NCBI GenBank assembly: GCA_905207705.1
Contig: CAJLMA010000002.1
Location: forward strand, 62,001-126,000
Direction of reading: 5' to 3'
From: an uncultured Prevotellaceae bacterium
Lineage (GTDB): Bacteria; Bacteroidota; Bacteroidia; Bacteroidales; Muribaculaceae
Length of the DNA: 64,000 nucleotides
Part shown: positions 26,312-35,222 of the stretch, piece by piece
Layout of the letters: the number at the start of each line of letters is the position of its first letter
Position numbering within the stretch: position 1 is the first letter of the stretch
Program-made: the position numbers and the translations under genes
The notes under the pieces: generated by a model
What the model was told of the DNA's origin: nothing
The model's database searches: none
The model's input: the letters and a program-made list of their open reading frames with translations, nothing else

Positions 26312-26659
26312 ATGGCAAGTAAAAGAGGTCTGAAGAAAGCAATTATGCGCGTATGTGGAGATGTAGCTGGTGAATGTTTTTTTGCTAAAACAGATTATGC
26401 AGGCATAGATTGTGACAAATTGGACGAAATAATTTGCAATGTGGCTTTATTGCAAGTAAGTACAATCGATAAAGTCACAGTAAAATACGAAAACGATCAA
26501 AAAGCTACCGACAAAAAGGCTGCAAGAAAGGCTCGTAATCAATATTTAAAATCTTACTATAAGACTTTAAATAAGAATTTCATGGATACAGTCGAGAAAT
26601 TCGTTGTTGAGATGAATGCATTGCTTACTCCTGAACAAAAAGAAGCCAATAAGCAATAA
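26312..26659 (+). CDS. Conserved hypothetical protein, basic, 115 residues
   Basis: I do not recognise a named family, though the protein looks like a small conserved Bacteroidales protein. It begins MASKRGLKKAI, is rich in lysine (a KKAARKARNQYLKSYYK block near residues 67-85) and has three cysteines in the first half. The predicted structure is mostly helical, without membrane segment or signal peptide. The ATG at 26312 follows an AT-rich leader. A long hairpin follows, so it is probably a single-gene unit. Nucleic-acid or ribosome association would fit the charge but is inference. Confidence 0.6.
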   Translation: MASKRGLKKAIMRVCGDVAGECFFAKTDYAGIDCDKLDEIICNVALLQVSTIDKVTVKYENDQKATDKKAARKARNQYLKSYYKTLNKNFMDTVEKFVVEMNALLTPEQKEANKQ

Positions 26660-26695
26660 TGGGAACAAACGTTCATTCCATTTAAAAAGACAAAC

Positions 26696-26743
26696 AAGAG
26701 AGGGAGGACCGACAACATAAAATTGCGGACCTCCCTTGCTCTT
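26696..26743 (+). terminator. Long imperfect hairpin after the 115-residue gene
   Basis: Arms AAGAG-A-GGGAGG-A-CCG and CGG-A-CCTCCC-TTG-CTCTT can pair with small internal mismatches (26696-26743). The following TATATAC is only weakly U-rich, so termination is likely but not certain. Confidence 0.5.
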
Positions 26744-26774
26744 ATATACTAATAACCTTTAATAAATTGAGAAT

Positions 26775-27596
26775 ATGCTCGACAAGAATTTAAATATATC
26801 TTTGTTTGAATATGATATTGCGTGGTGCAACAAGCAACAAAACCTCAATTACGTTCAAAAGGCATTTAATGCAATGCCTTATGGAATCGACTTGTTGGTA
26901 TTGCCCGAAATGTTTACTACAGGTTTTATTGTCGACAAAGAAGTTGCTGTCGAGCTTGCCGAACGAAATACACAAGAAACAATCAGTGCCATCCAACAAT
27001 TTGCTGACAAATACAATGTAGCCATTTGTGGTAGTTTTCTTGCAAAAACAGCAAGCCAGTTATATAATCGAGCATTTTTTATTGAGCCAAACGGAGATGA
27101 GACATTCTATGACAAAAGGCACTTATTCAGAATGGGCGGAGAAAAAGAAACATTCAATCAAGGCGTAACATTCTCTCCAATTATTCGATTCAGGGGATGG
27201 AACATTAAAATAATAATATGCTATGATTTACGATTCCCCGTATGGTGTCGGAACGATTTTAGCAAAAACAATTATGATGTCATGCTTGTAATATCAAATT
27301 GGCCTAAAGTGAGACTTCTGCCTTGGAACACATTGCTTACCGCTCGAGCAATAGAAAATGAGTGCTATACTTGTGGAATCAATCGCAGGGGTGTGGATCC
27401 TAATGGCGTGGATTACTCTGAGAACACATCAACCATAATTGATTATAAAGGACTTGCATGTGATGCTTCTACTATAAACATTGCTGATATGAATGGCACA
27501 CTCTTAAACTATTCACTGAGCAAGACCAATCTTGACAGGTTCAAGGAAAAATTCCCGGCATGGAAAGATACTGACAAATTTTCCATTGAATTGTGA
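26775..27596 (+). CDS. Nitrilase-superfamily amidohydrolase (omega-amidase-like)
   Basis: A 273-residue carbon-nitrogen hydrolase. The catalytic triad of the superfamily is visible as E45 (LPEMF), K114 (YDKRHLF) and C149 (IICYDLRFPVW). The YDKRHLFRMGGE and CYDLRFPVWCRN signatures agree with the Nit2/YafV group, which hydrolyses alpha-ketoglutaramate and alpha-keto-succinamate left by glutamine and asparagine transaminases, and here may serve the methionine salvage transaminase. It is cytoplasmic and converges with the U32 gene, 21 nt between stops. It is distinct from the aguB-type amidohydrolase at 51.6 kb. Confidence 0.85.
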   Translation: MLDKNLNISLFEYDIAWCNKQQNLNYVQKAFNAMPYGIDLLVLPEMFTTGFIVDKEVAVELAERNTQETISAIQQFADKYNVAICGSFLAKTASQLYNRAFFIEPNGDETFYDKRHLFRMGGEKETFNQGVTFSPIIRFRGWNIKIIICYDLRFPVWCRNDFSKNNYDVMLVISNWPKVRLLPWNTLLTARAIENECYTCGINRRGVDPNGVDYSENTSTIIDYKGLACDASTINIADMNGTLLNYSLSKTNLDRFKEKFPAWKDTDKFSIEL

Positions 27597-27617
27597 GACA
27601 CTTCAATCATTTGATTG

Positions 27618-29471
27618 TTAACGCTTTACAACATTTATATGCATTTCGCACTCTTTGCAATCGAATATGAGAGCCAGCAATATATTACCGCTTCGTAAGT
27701 ACAACTTGTCGGAGAATTGTTGCTTCTGAGAATATTTCTTACACACTCCCAACTCTCGTCTCAAACAATAACGAGTGTGCATGACAATCTTATTATCGAC
27801 ATTTCCTTTATTAACCTCCAATGCCGGTTCGATTTCAGCCACATGATGTTCCTTATAAAATTGCTCGGCAAGATGATTAGAAACATTATCAGCATATTTC
27901 AGCGTTTGGCAAGTATATGAAATTTTTTTATCTTCCGGCTTCCGATAATTAAATTTGTAAGTAGCATTTTGCGAAACATCAAGCATATCTATCACTTGGC
28001 GACGAAGATCGGCCAATACAGATTGTGGGATAAAAAACTCGCCAGCAGTGGATACATTCTTGATAATATAAATAGTATTTCCTGTTTTTGATAAAGTTTC
28101 CCGTTGCTTCTCATCTTGAGGCGTTTTAGCTTTATCCACAGCATGCTCGGTCGTAATGCTGCATGTCACATCGTTTCCTCTTTCGTCTATTGCTTCGAGT
28201 GAAACTATGTTTTTATTTACCGATAATAAGAATTCTACCCTGATTTTACGCAAAGAATTTGACTTGTTCAATTCATCTTCAAATTGTTTGTCAAAGGTTC
28301 TATACAGTATTGTATTTCGTGCTATGCTGACATCTTTTGACAACGAGAGAATTTTACCATCAGCACGATTTATTCTAAAGCCTGTATAATTACCATCTTT
28401 ATCAAAGAAACTTAAGCCATCGCCATTATTGAGTGCATAATTGGATGAAATTTTCAATGTTCTATGCCTGCAATTATCCACGCGGCCAATTTCTTCCCCC
28501 AATGACTTTGGAGTATTTATTGAAGCTATACTACTGCCATTGCCCAGATTTTTTTTATCAAAGAAATATTGGGTAAATCCCCGATTGAAACTTTTATGTA
28601 AATCAGGAATAAAGTTTATATTGACTGTGCCACGAGATGAAGCCTTGAACCTATCAGGTTGGTTCAAAATAATTTTATCGATTTTTTGCCGATAAAACGC
28701 AACGACATTCCTTACATAGTTTATGTCCTTCAGCCTACCTTCTATCTTGAACGAATCTACCCCGGCATTTAACAGTCGCAATATGTTCTCGCTTTGATTA
28801 AAATCTTTAAGTGACAGCAGGTGCTTGTTCTCAATTAATACATTTCCTTGAGAGTCAATCAAATCAAAAGGCAATCGGCATATTTGGGCACATTCTCCCC
28901 TATTTGCGCTTCTATTTTTCAGAACTTCACTTATTTGGCAACGACCGCTATAACTTACGCACAGGGCTCCATGAATAAAAGATTCCAATTTAGCACTTGT
29001 TGCCTGTCTTATTGCATTTATTTCGTCATGACACAATTCCCTCGCCAACACAAGTTGCGAGAAACCCACGGCTTCTAAAAACGCTGCTTTTTCAGGAGTC
29101 CTTATATCGCATTGTGTGCTCGCATGTAATTCAATGGGAGGAATATCCATTCTCAATATTCCCATGTCTTGGACAATTAGGGCATCAACTCCTATCCTGT
29201 ACAGTTTCTTTATAAGTTTTTCTACTAAGCTTAATTCATTGTTATAAATTAACGTGTTTACTGTAACATATACTTTCACGTTAAACTTGTGGGCATAATC
29301 CACAACTTTGGCTATATCTTCGATAGAATTACCTGCCGCACTCCTCGCGCCAAAATTCTCAGCTCCGATATATACGGCATCTGCTCCATAATTAATGGCT
29401 TCTATTGCCGTAAGGCAATCTCTTGCCGGAGCAAGCAATTCTATTTCTCGCAATTTTATCTCAGAAGACAT
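27618..29471 (-). CDS. U32 family protein (RlhA-like rRNA hydroxylation)
   Basis: A 617-residue member of the U32 collagenase-like family. The N-terminus ELLAPARDCLTAIEAINYGADAVYIG is a TIM-barrel start typical of the family, and the cysteine cluster with GRCQISEVLKNRSANRGECAQICR near residues 175-200 is the U32 signature that probably binds an iron-sulfur cluster. The size and C-terminal extension fit the YdcP/RlhA branch, whose E. coli member hydroxylates 23S rRNA C2501. The protease label of older annotation is probably wrong for this branch. The ATG at 29471 is used rather than a TTG two codons upstream. It follows metA by 19 nt in the same direction. Confidence 0.8.
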   Translation of the reverse strand: MSSEIKLREIELLAPARDCLTAIEAINYGADAVYIGAENFGARSAAGNSIEDIAKVVDYAHKFNVKVYVTVNTLIYNNELSLVEKLIKKLYRIGVDALIVQDMGILRMDIPPIELHASTQCDIRTPEKAAFLEAVGFSQLVLARELCHDEINAIRQATSAKLESFIHGALCVSYSGRCQISEVLKNRSANRGECAQICRLPFDLIDSQGNVLIENKHLLSLKDFNQSENILRLLNAGVDSFKIEGRLKDINYVRNVVAFYRQKIDKIILNQPDRFKASSRGTVNINFIPDLHKSFNRGFTQYFFDKKNLGNGSSIASINTPKSLGEEIGRVDNCRHRTLKISSNYALNNGDGLSFFDKDGNYTGFRINRADGKILSLSKDVSIARNTILYRTFDKQFEDELNKSNSLRKIRVEFLLSVNKNIVSLEAIDERGNDVTCSITTEHAVDKAKTPQDEKQRETLSKTGNTIYIIKNVSTAGEFFIPQSVLADLRRQVIDMLDVSQNATYKFNYRKPEDKKISYTCQTLKYADNVSNHLAEQFYKEHHVAEIEPALEVNKGNVDNKIVMHTRYCLRRELGVCKKYSQKQQFSDKLYLRSGNILLALIFDCKECEMHINVVKR

Positions 29472-29490
29472 GAACAAATATATTGCTGTA

Positions 29491-30408
29491 TTATTTGATT
29501 GTATTTATATCGTAAGGAGTTTCTTGATATACAAAATAATTTAGCCAATTTGTAAACAACAGATTGGCATGGGAACGCCATCTCACTATCGGTTTCTTTG
29601 ACGGATTATTATCGGGATAATAATTATCTGGTATATGAGGATTCAACCCCTTTTCCAAATCCCGTCTGTACTCAAAATCAAGTGTCATGGGTGAATATTC
29701 CGAATGCCCTGTTATATAAAACTCACGGCCATTGCGTCCCATTATCATGTACAAGCCGCTTTCGTCACTCTCAGATATTATTTTTAATTCTGGAATCTTT
29801 GAAACGTCCTCTTTCAAAACCTCTCCATATCTACTGTGTGGCACAAAAAATTCATCATCAAATCCTCTGAATATAGGATTCTTTGGATCGTTTATTTTAT
29901 GCTTGAACACTCCCGATATTTTATTCTGCAACACATGTTTCTGTACTCCATAACGGTAATACAATCCTGCAAGAGCAGCCCAACATATATAAAGAGTAGA
30001 CGTGACATGCGTCTTTGCCCACGAGAAAATCTCAGTCAACTGTGGCCAATAATCCACATCCTCAAAGTCGACTTTCTCCACAGGTGCTCCTGTAATTATG
30101 AATCCATCATAATTCCCATGCTTGATGTCGTCAAATTTTTTATAAAACGTTTCAATATGCTCCCTTGGAGTATTCTTGCTTACATGACCGTCAACTTCTA
30201 TTAAATCTATCTCGATTTGAAGTGGAGTATTGGACAAAAGTCTCAGTAGATCGGTTTCGGTCATTATTTTTAACGGCATAAGGTTAAGTATTGCAATCTT
30301 CAACGGCCTTATGTCCTGTGTAGATGCCCTTTGCTCATCTATCACAAATATATTTTCATTTTTTAATGTCTCTACTGCAGGCAAAGAGACAGGAACTCTT
30401 ACTGGCAT
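29491..30408 (-). CDS. metA: Homoserine O-acyltransferase MetA, predicted acetyl-CoA type
   Basis: Activates the hydroxyl group of homoserine in methionine synthesis. The 305-residue protein aligns from its first residue (MPVRVP..LPA) with MetA. The acyl-enzyme nucleophile is C142 (YICWAALAG), and the His/Glu pair is in TGHSEY (H234, E236). Position 111, which decides the acyl donor in characterised enzymes (Gly for succinyl-CoA, Glu for acetyl-CoA), is Glu here (TGAPVE), so this is probably an O-acetyltransferase despite the usual succinyltransferase name. It is the first gene of a unit with the U32 gene. Confidence 0.93.
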   Translation of the reverse strand: MPVRVPVSLPAVETLKNENIFVIDEQRASTQDIRPLKIAILNLMPLKIMTETDLLRLLSNTPLQIEIDLIEVDGHVSKNTPREHIETFYKKFDDIKHGNYDGFIITGAPVEKVDFEDVDYWPQLTEIFSWAKTHVTSTLYICWAALAGLYYRYGVQKHVLQNKISGVFKHKINDPKNPIFRGFDDEFFVPHSRYGEVLKEDVSKIPELKIISESDESGLYMIMGRNGREFYITGHSEYSPMTLDFEYRRDLEKGLNPHIPDNYYPDNNPSKKPIVRWRSHANLLFTNWLNYFVYQETPYDINTIK

Positions 30409-30451
30409 ACTTATTAAAATCTTTGTACAAAATTAAAAAATATCTATGTCA

Positions 30452-30657
30452 TAAAAAAACCTGCCAGGGTTGCTCCTTGGCAGGTCTTTTATAAATAACT
30501 TTACTAATCAAAATTTTTATGTACGTCTGTACTTCACAGTGGATAACGTAAATAGATTAAACCTTAGAAAAAGTTAGTGTTGTTTGAAGCTTATTTGTTT
30601 CTGTTTTGTCTTTATGACTAAAAAAAGCCCTTATGGTTTAACCCACGATATCGTTTT
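30452..30657 (-). ncRNA. Candidate ~205-nt non-coding RNA after radA
   Basis: The 276-bp gap between radA and metA holds a self-contained transcription unit on the minus strand. A perfect Bacteroidetes promoter sits at 30693-30662 and a hairpin with a U-run at 30485-30453. The 205-nt transcript in between contains no ATG in any frame, so it is unlikely to encode a protein. Short complementary segments inside it (TTAAACC with GGTTTAA, AACTTT with AAAGTT, a GTAC-AGAC-GTAC hairpin) could fold it into a long stem. The size and layout would fit a 6S-type RNA, but I could not confirm the 6S central bubble, so the identity is left open. Confidence 0.6.
30459..30485 (-). terminator. Terminator of the ncRNA / radA unit
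   Basis: Stem ACCTGCCA (30459-30466) with TGGCAGGT (30478-30485), plus an inner GG-CC pairing, followed on the minus strand by a run of seven U (30459-30453). A good rho-independent terminator. Confidence 0.82.
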
Positions 30658-30661
30658 AACA

Positions 30662-30693
30662 CAAATTTAACAACTCACATAGGTTCAACCAAA
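30662..30693 (-). promoter_or_regulatory. Promoter for the RNA downstream of radA
   Basis: On the minus strand, TTTG (30693-30690), a 20-nt spacer and TAAATTTG (30669-30662) match both consensus boxes without error. The -33 box lies inside the last codons of radA. Transcription should begin near 30656. Confidence 0.7.
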
Positions 30694-32061
30694 CAAATAT
30701 CTGAACGCTTCATCCACCTTTCCAACTTGTACAACTTTGATATTGAATTTATCAAGATTTATTCCTTTGTCGTTATATTTTGGGATCAATATGTTTTTGA
30801 ACCCAAGCTTTTCTGCTTCCGATATTCGTTGTTCCACTCTTGTAATCTGTCTTATCTCTCCCGACAGGCCTACTTCTCCCGACATACAAGTCTCTCGCAA
30901 AACGGGAGAGTCAATATTTGACGACAATATCGCACTAATCACTGCAAGGTCAAGAGCCGGATCGCTGACTCTTATTCCGCCTGCAATATTTAAAAAAACA
31001 TCCTTTTGTGCCAACTTAAAACCAACACGTTTCTCAAGGACGGCAAGAAGCATATTCATGCGTTTGGAATCAAATCCGGTCACAGAACGTTGTGCAGTTC
31101 CATAAGCTGCCGTACTCACAAGAGCCTGCACTTCTATCAAGAATGGCCTTATGCCTTCCAATGCTACACCAATCGACACGCCGGCCATATTCTCCAGATT
31201 TTGAGACATGAGCATCTCAGATGGATTTTTAACCTCTCGCAGACCACTCTGTTTCATCTCATAGATTCCTATCTCAGATGTACTTCCAAATCTGTTTTTT
31301 ATTGCTCTTAAGATTCTATATAAATAATGCCTGTCTCCTTCAAATTGTAAAACTGCATCGACTATATGCTCAAGGACTTTGGGGCCTGCAAGACTCCCTT
31401 CTTTATTTATATGGCCTATTAATATTACAGGAGTATTGGTTGTTTTGGCAAATTTTAATAACGCCGATGCACATTCTCTTACCTGAGCAATGCTCCCGGC
31501 AGCCGATTCAAGATTTTCTGTCGCAATCGTTTGAATTGAATCGATAATCACCAAGTCGGGACGGCAATTGTTGATGCTTTCAAAAATGGATTCAAGAGAA
31601 GTCTCACAGACTATATAACATTCGCATCCATTACCATAGCCACCTATCCTGTCGGCTCTCATCTTTAATTGCTGAACGCTTTCCTCTCCTGAAACATACA
31701 GCACTTTCCGACTCCGTATCCTTAACACATTTTGTAAAACTAATGTTGACTTGCCGATTCCGGGTTCTCCTCCTATCAAGACAATAGAACCTGGGACAAG
31801 CCCCCCACCAAGCACCCTGTTCAATTCTCCGCTTGGCAGAGAAATGCGAACTTCATCAATCGACTTTATTTCAGATATCTTTACGGGTGCAACTTGAGAA
31901 CCGTCGCCTTTATTCCCAATATGTGAAATGGCTTTGTTTGATTTTACTGCAATCTTTTCTTCAACATATGTATTCCATTCACCACAATTAGGACATTTGC
32001 CAATCCATTTAGGAGAATCTGCTCCACAATTGGAACATACATATACAGTTTTTGACTTCAT
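30685..32061 (-). CDS. radA: DNA repair protein RadA
   Basis: RecA-like branch-migration ATPase that processes recombination intermediates. The 458-residue protein has the N-terminal C4 zinc finger (C9, C12, C23, C26), Walker A GGEPGIGKST near residue 98, Walker B LVIIDSIQT, the RadA-specific KNRFGSTSEIGIYEM motif near residue 255 and a C-terminal Lon-protease-like domain (the GGIRVSDPALDLA block). It follows a TrmH-like gene by 7 nt. A probable non-coding RNA begins at its 3' end. Confidence 0.97.
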   Translation of the reverse strand: MKSKTVYVCSNCGADSPKWIGKCPNCGEWNTYVEEKIAVKSNKAISHIGNKGDGSQVAPVKISEIKSIDEVRISLPSGELNRVLGGGLVPGSIVLIGGEPGIGKSTLVLQNVLRIRSRKVLYVSGEESVQQLKMRADRIGGYGNGCECYIVCETSLESIFESINNCRPDLVIIDSIQTIATENLESAAGSIAQVRECASALLKFAKTTNTPVILIGHINKEGSLAGPKVLEHIVDAVLQFEGDRHYLYRILRAIKNRFGSTSEIGIYEMKQSGLREVKNPSEMLMSQNLENMAGVSIGVALEGIRPFLIEVQALVSTAAYGTAQRSVTGFDSKRMNMLLAVLEKRVGFKLAQKDVFLNIAGGIRVSDPALDLAVISAILSSNIDSPVLRETCMSGEVGLSGEIRQITRVEQRISEAEKLGFKNILIPKYNDKGINLDKFNIKVVQVGKVDEAFRYLFG

Positions 32062-32068
32062 CTACGAC

Positions 32069-32845
32069 TTATTTCTTGATCAACAGCTGCCTTCTAAATT
32101 CACTTATAGTTATTGCCGCAGCCATGCCGACATTCAAAGATTCGGATGTTGCTTCTCCTGTGGGAAAAGATGGAATCAGCAAACGACTGTCAACAACCTT
32201 GGACAATTGAGGAGAAATTCCCCGACCTTCATTGCCAAAAATTACAAAACCGATACTGTCCAAATCGGTTTTATATATGTTTTTACCATCAAGAAAAGTT
32301 CCATATACAGGCATGTCAGGATATTCGACAAACAACTGTTCAAGGTCGCAGTATATCACATTTACTCTCGATATTGCGCCCATAGTAGCTTGTATAACTT
32401 TATGATTATACACATCTACAGTATTTTTACTACAAAAAACATAATGAATGCCAAACCAATCACAAATTCTCAGTATAGTGCCAAGATTCCCTGGATCCTG
32501 AACATTGTCAAGCACAACATTAAGATTTGTTTTTACTGCATTTGCGTCAATTTCACGCTCGGGCATATTATAAACAGCTATCACGTCCGAAGCAGTACTC
32601 AACTGGGACATGCGCTGCATTTGCTGATTATTGGCAAACATTATCTTATTGAGATGGCCACTATGGCCATTTTGTTCATACCAAGTGCGAGTCGCAATAA
32701 TCATTCTGCAACTAAAATAATCCCATGTATCTCTTACACATTTAGTGCCTTCAACAACAAAACATTTTTCCTCCTCACGTTGTTTTTTTCGAGACAAGGA
32801 TATTATATACTTGATTACGTTGTTTGTAACACTTTTTATTTCCAT
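32069..32845 (-). CDS. TrmH/SpoU-family RNA 2'-O-methyltransferase
   Basis: A 258-residue SPOUT methyltransferase. The N-terminal substrate-binding domain has the KCFVVEGTK motif, and the C-terminal knot domain carries the three SpoU motifs NVQDPGNLGTILR (near 114), FGNEGRGIS (near 198) and IPSFPTGEATSESLNVGMAAAI (near 217). It adds a 2'-O-methyl group from SAM to a ribose in rRNA or tRNA. The overall pattern is closer to 23S rRNA enzymes such as RlmB or TsnR than to TrmH of tRNA, but the site cannot be predicted. It is the gene before radA in one unit. Confidence 0.88.
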   Translation of the reverse strand: MEIKSVTNNVIKYIISLSRKKQREEEKCFVVEGTKCVRDTWDYFSCRMIIATRTWYEQNGHSGHLNKIMFANNQQMQRMSQLSTASDVIAVYNMPEREIDANAVKTNLNVVLDNVQDPGNLGTILRICDWFGIHYVFCSKNTVDVYNHKVIQATMGAISRVNVIYCDLEQLFVEYPDMPVYGTFLDGKNIYKTDLDSIGFVIFGNEGRGISPQLSKVVDSRLLIPSFPTGEATSESLNVGMAAAITISEFRRQLLIKK

Positions 32846-32958
32846 ATGCGCTTATTAAGTTTTTTTGAATGTAAAGATACAGAAAATCACCAGGACAATC
32901 CAACTTATTTGAAATTGTCATGCTAAGACATATCCTATCTGCGGACAAAATAAATATA

Positions 32959-34071
32959 TCATACAGGTACGACAAGCATAGCCGTGTCGGAATGAAACAG
33001 CATCTTGTGTGCCACACTTGGCTTGAACAGCCTGGAAAATATATTCTTTTTCTTATTTGGAATCACTATCATGTCTATATTTTCCTTTTTTACAAACATA
33101 TCAAAATCATCCATGAAATTAGGATCAGTCATATATTTCGATTTGAATTTATATATTGGATAATGTTTCTTGCAGTAATTCAGCAATACTTCGAGACTTT
33201 CGGCAACCGTTCGTCCTTTACCTTCAACCACAGGTATTATCGTCACATCAAGTCCTTCATAATTAAAGATGTTGGAAAATATGTCGAATGACAATAGGTC
33301 TTGTTGATTCAAATTACTGAAAAACACGACATTCTTTACCTCTTTTATATTGTTAATTGACAGATTCTCAGGAACTGTGAAAACCGGAAATTTGCCAGCA
33401 TCGAGAACTTCGGCAGTCACGCTGCCCAATAAGTCTGTTTCCTTTTTGTTTTTCCCTCTGGTTCCCATGACTATCACAGATGGGTTCAATTCCTTTGAAT
33501 AATTTATTATTTCACTTTCCGGGATACCTTCGGTAACAATGCAAGTAAAATCAGCTTGTGGAAATTTTTCTTCTGCGATATTTTTTAACACGACCTCTTT
33601 AAAATCATTCATTTTATTCTTGGCAATACGTTCAAGTTCTGCCCTGCTCTTGACAGTTTCAGGTTCTTCTTCATATTCATCGCTTTCAAAAGGCAAAATA
33701 CTTGAATACTGGGAATCCAAATAAGTGTGAAATAAAATTACATCGCTTTTATTGGAACTTGCAAATTCAAACCCGACTTTGCATGCCTTAAGTGAATATT
33801 CAGAGAAATCGACGGGCACCATGACACTATGCCCTATCATATTCCCTCCTTGATTTGGTGACATGATAGATGAAGACTCAATAATCTTCAAAGCTAATGG
33901 TAGATCTTCTTCATGTATCCTTATCCTTACTCCTGAAGAAATGACAGGCTGGATAAGATTAACATTATGCAAAACTGTTTCAATGCCTTCTTTTTCCAAC
34001 AATGTTTTTAAAATCACGGCCTTCTCATAAGAATGAATGGCCACAGTGATTAATTTGCCTTGTTTTGCCAT
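32959..34071 (-). CDS. Tandem universal stress protein with DUF2007 start
   Basis: A 370-residue protein. Residues 1-75 match the DUF2007 signal-transducing fold (LLEKEGIETVLHN and HEEDLPLALKIIE). Two UspA domains follow, about 80-235 and 240-370. The first keeps a phosphate-binding GTRGKNKKETDLLGSVTAEVL segment resembling the G-2x-G-9x-G ATP-binding motif; the second is degenerate (RLFKPSVAHKMLFHSDTAMLVV). It is cytoplasmic and probably binds ATP in stress or starvation. The start is the ATG at 34071; only a TTG exists further upstream. A 113-bp gap separates it from the TrmH-like gene. Confidence 0.82.
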   Translation of the reverse strand: MAKQGKLITVAIHSYEKAVILKTLLEKEGIETVLHNVNLIQPVISSGVRIRIHEEDLPLALKIIESSSIMSPNQGGNMIGHSVMVPVDFSEYSLKACKVGFEFASSNKSDVILFHTYLDSQYSSILPFESDEYEEEPETVKSRAELERIAKNKMNDFKEVVLKNIAEEKFPQADFTCIVTEGIPESEIINYSKELNPSVIVMGTRGKNKKETDLLGSVTAEVLDAGKFPVFTVPENLSINNIKEVKNVVFFSNLNQQDLLSFDIFSNIFNYEGLDVTIIPVVEGKGRTVAESLEVLLNYCKKHYPIYKFKSKYMTDPNFMDDFDMFVKKENIDMIVIPNKKKNIFSRLFKPSVAHKMLFHSDTAMLVVPV

Positions 34072-34112
34072 ATATGAGGTGATTAATGTGATTTGTAGAT
34101 CCCTATACAACA

Positions 34113-34147
34113 AAGGCGGAAATTATATATACTCATAATCCCGCCTT
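34113..34147 (-). terminator. Hairpin between the HTH gene and the UspA gene
   Basis: AAGGCGG (34113-34119) pairs with CCGCCTT (34141-34147), extended by an inner ATTAT/ATAAT stem. On the minus strand it is followed by TTTGTTG, a weak U-tract. It lies about 28 nt after the small HTH gene. Confidence 0.55.
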
Positions 34148-34175
34148 AATTTCTTATATAAAAAACACGCAAAAT

Positions 34176-34439
34176 TTATGATTCTTTATTCTGTTTCTTT
34201 TCAAGAATATCGATTGCCATATCATAAATTTGCGTATCGTCAAGAATTACTATACCTCCATCAGGTCCTGGTTCTATGTGTAGTCCACAATTCTTTCCAT
34301 ACTCATAATTAGTACCTCCAAAATAGTTGCGCACAGTTTGAACTGTTACATTCAACTTGTCTGCAATTTCACGCATGGAACCATCGGGAAGACTGTCTTT
34401 GATGCGACGGAGTTCATTAAAAGAAATTGTTTTTGTCAT
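34176..34439 (-). CDS. Small HTH DNA-binding protein
   Basis: An 87-residue protein with a helix-turn-helix in its first half: SMREIADKLNVTVQTVRNYFGG has the spacing of a recognition helix pair (residues 21-42). The second half is a short strand-rich segment (GGIVILDD) and a C-terminal helix. I know similar DNA-binding proteins in Bacteroidales genomes but not their targets. It is a single-gene unit with a promoter just upstream and a hairpin after it, so autoregulation is plausible but not shown. Confidence 0.7.
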   Translation of the reverse strand: MTKTISFNELRRIKDSLPDGSMREIADKLNVTVQTVRNYFGGTNYEYGKNCGLHIEPGPDGGIVILDDTQIYDMAIDILEKKQNKES

Positions 34440-34497
34440 GATACTTTCTATTTTAGTTGTTAATACTATAAAATATTCGATGTTTTTATTATGGTAT

Positions 34498-34528
34498 AAA
34501 TATAGAGTTTTTGTTTGTATCTGCCAAA
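34498..34528 (-). promoter_or_regulatory. Promoter of the small HTH gene
   Basis: Minus-strand TTTG (34528-34525), 19-nt spacer and TATATTTA (34505-34498, one mismatch to TAnnTTTG). The -33 box falls in an 11-bp inverted repeat (34507-34517 with 34525-34535, arm GTTTTTGTTTG) that could be an operator or the terminator of the upstream PAP2 gene. Confidence 0.45.
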
Positions 34529-34544
34529 CAAAAACAAATCTTTT

Positions 34545-35222
34545 TTACTTAATTATGTAAATTATAATTGAAATAATAAGTAGCAGTAAAAAATTAAATA
34601 ATGTAGAATATGATAATATTTGAGCATCTGCATCTGTAAACTGCTTGTTTGGAACGTTATCCATAGTTTTTATTTGTAGTAACTTCAGATATAGCAATGA
34701 AACAAGCCATCCCAGGACAATTCCCAATAAACCGCCACATATTATATCCCCCGGGAAATGCACGCCAAGATATATACGGCTGTAAGACACAAAAAAAGCC
34801 CAGAACAATATACTCCACGAAAAAAATTTATTCCTGAATATCATTAATAACAACATTGCCACGCCAAAAGAATTGGCTGCATGACTGCTGACAAATCCAT
34901 ACATTCCGCCCCTGTAATCATTTACTATATGTACAGTATCGGCAAGCAATGCGTTGCGTGTCGGCCTTAACCGGCATACGGCATCTTTTATCAACCCTGA
35001 TGAAATTTGGTCGCACAATGTTATTGCTACGGCTATGCAAATAATTAGCAGGACACCTATTTTCCAATGCTTCTTAAAACTGACATACAACAATGCAAGA
35101 ATCATTGGTATCCATGCAAATTTTCCTGATACAAGCCAAAAAAATTCGTCAAAAAAATTATTGTGACATCCGTTCAGAAGTCTGAAAAATTCGATGTCCA
35201 ACCCCTCTAAATATTGAATCAT
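34545..35222 (-). CDS. PAP2-family membrane phosphatase
   Basis: A 225-residue membrane protein with five or six hydrophobic helices and the three PAP2 motifs: KDAVCRLRPTR near residue 78, GFVSSHAANS near 110, and SYSRIYLGVHFPGD near 147, which supplies the catalytic histidines. Bacterial homologues dephosphorylate undecaprenyl diphosphate, phosphatidylglycerophosphate or lipid A. The C-terminal 60 residues add a hydrophilic stretch and a final membrane helix. The ATG overlaps the stop of the MBL gene (ATGA, 35219-35222), so translation is probably coupled. Confidence 0.85.
   Translation of the reverse strand: MIQYLEGLDIEFFRLLNGCHNNFFDEFFWLVSGKFAWIPMILALLYVSFKKHWKIGVLLIICIAVAITLCDQISSGLIKDAVCRLRPTRNALLADTVHIVNDYRGGMYGFVSSHAANSFGVAMLLLMIFRNKFFSWSILFWAFFVSYSRIYLGVHFPGDIICGGLLGIVLGWLVSLLYLKLLQIKTMDNVPNKQFTDADAQILSYSTLFNFLLLLIISIIIYIIK

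Noticed and set aside
26696..26743. CRISPR or IS-type terminal repeat
   Set aside because: Only one imperfect palindrome with no repeated copies or transposase nearby; it fits a transcript-end hairpin.
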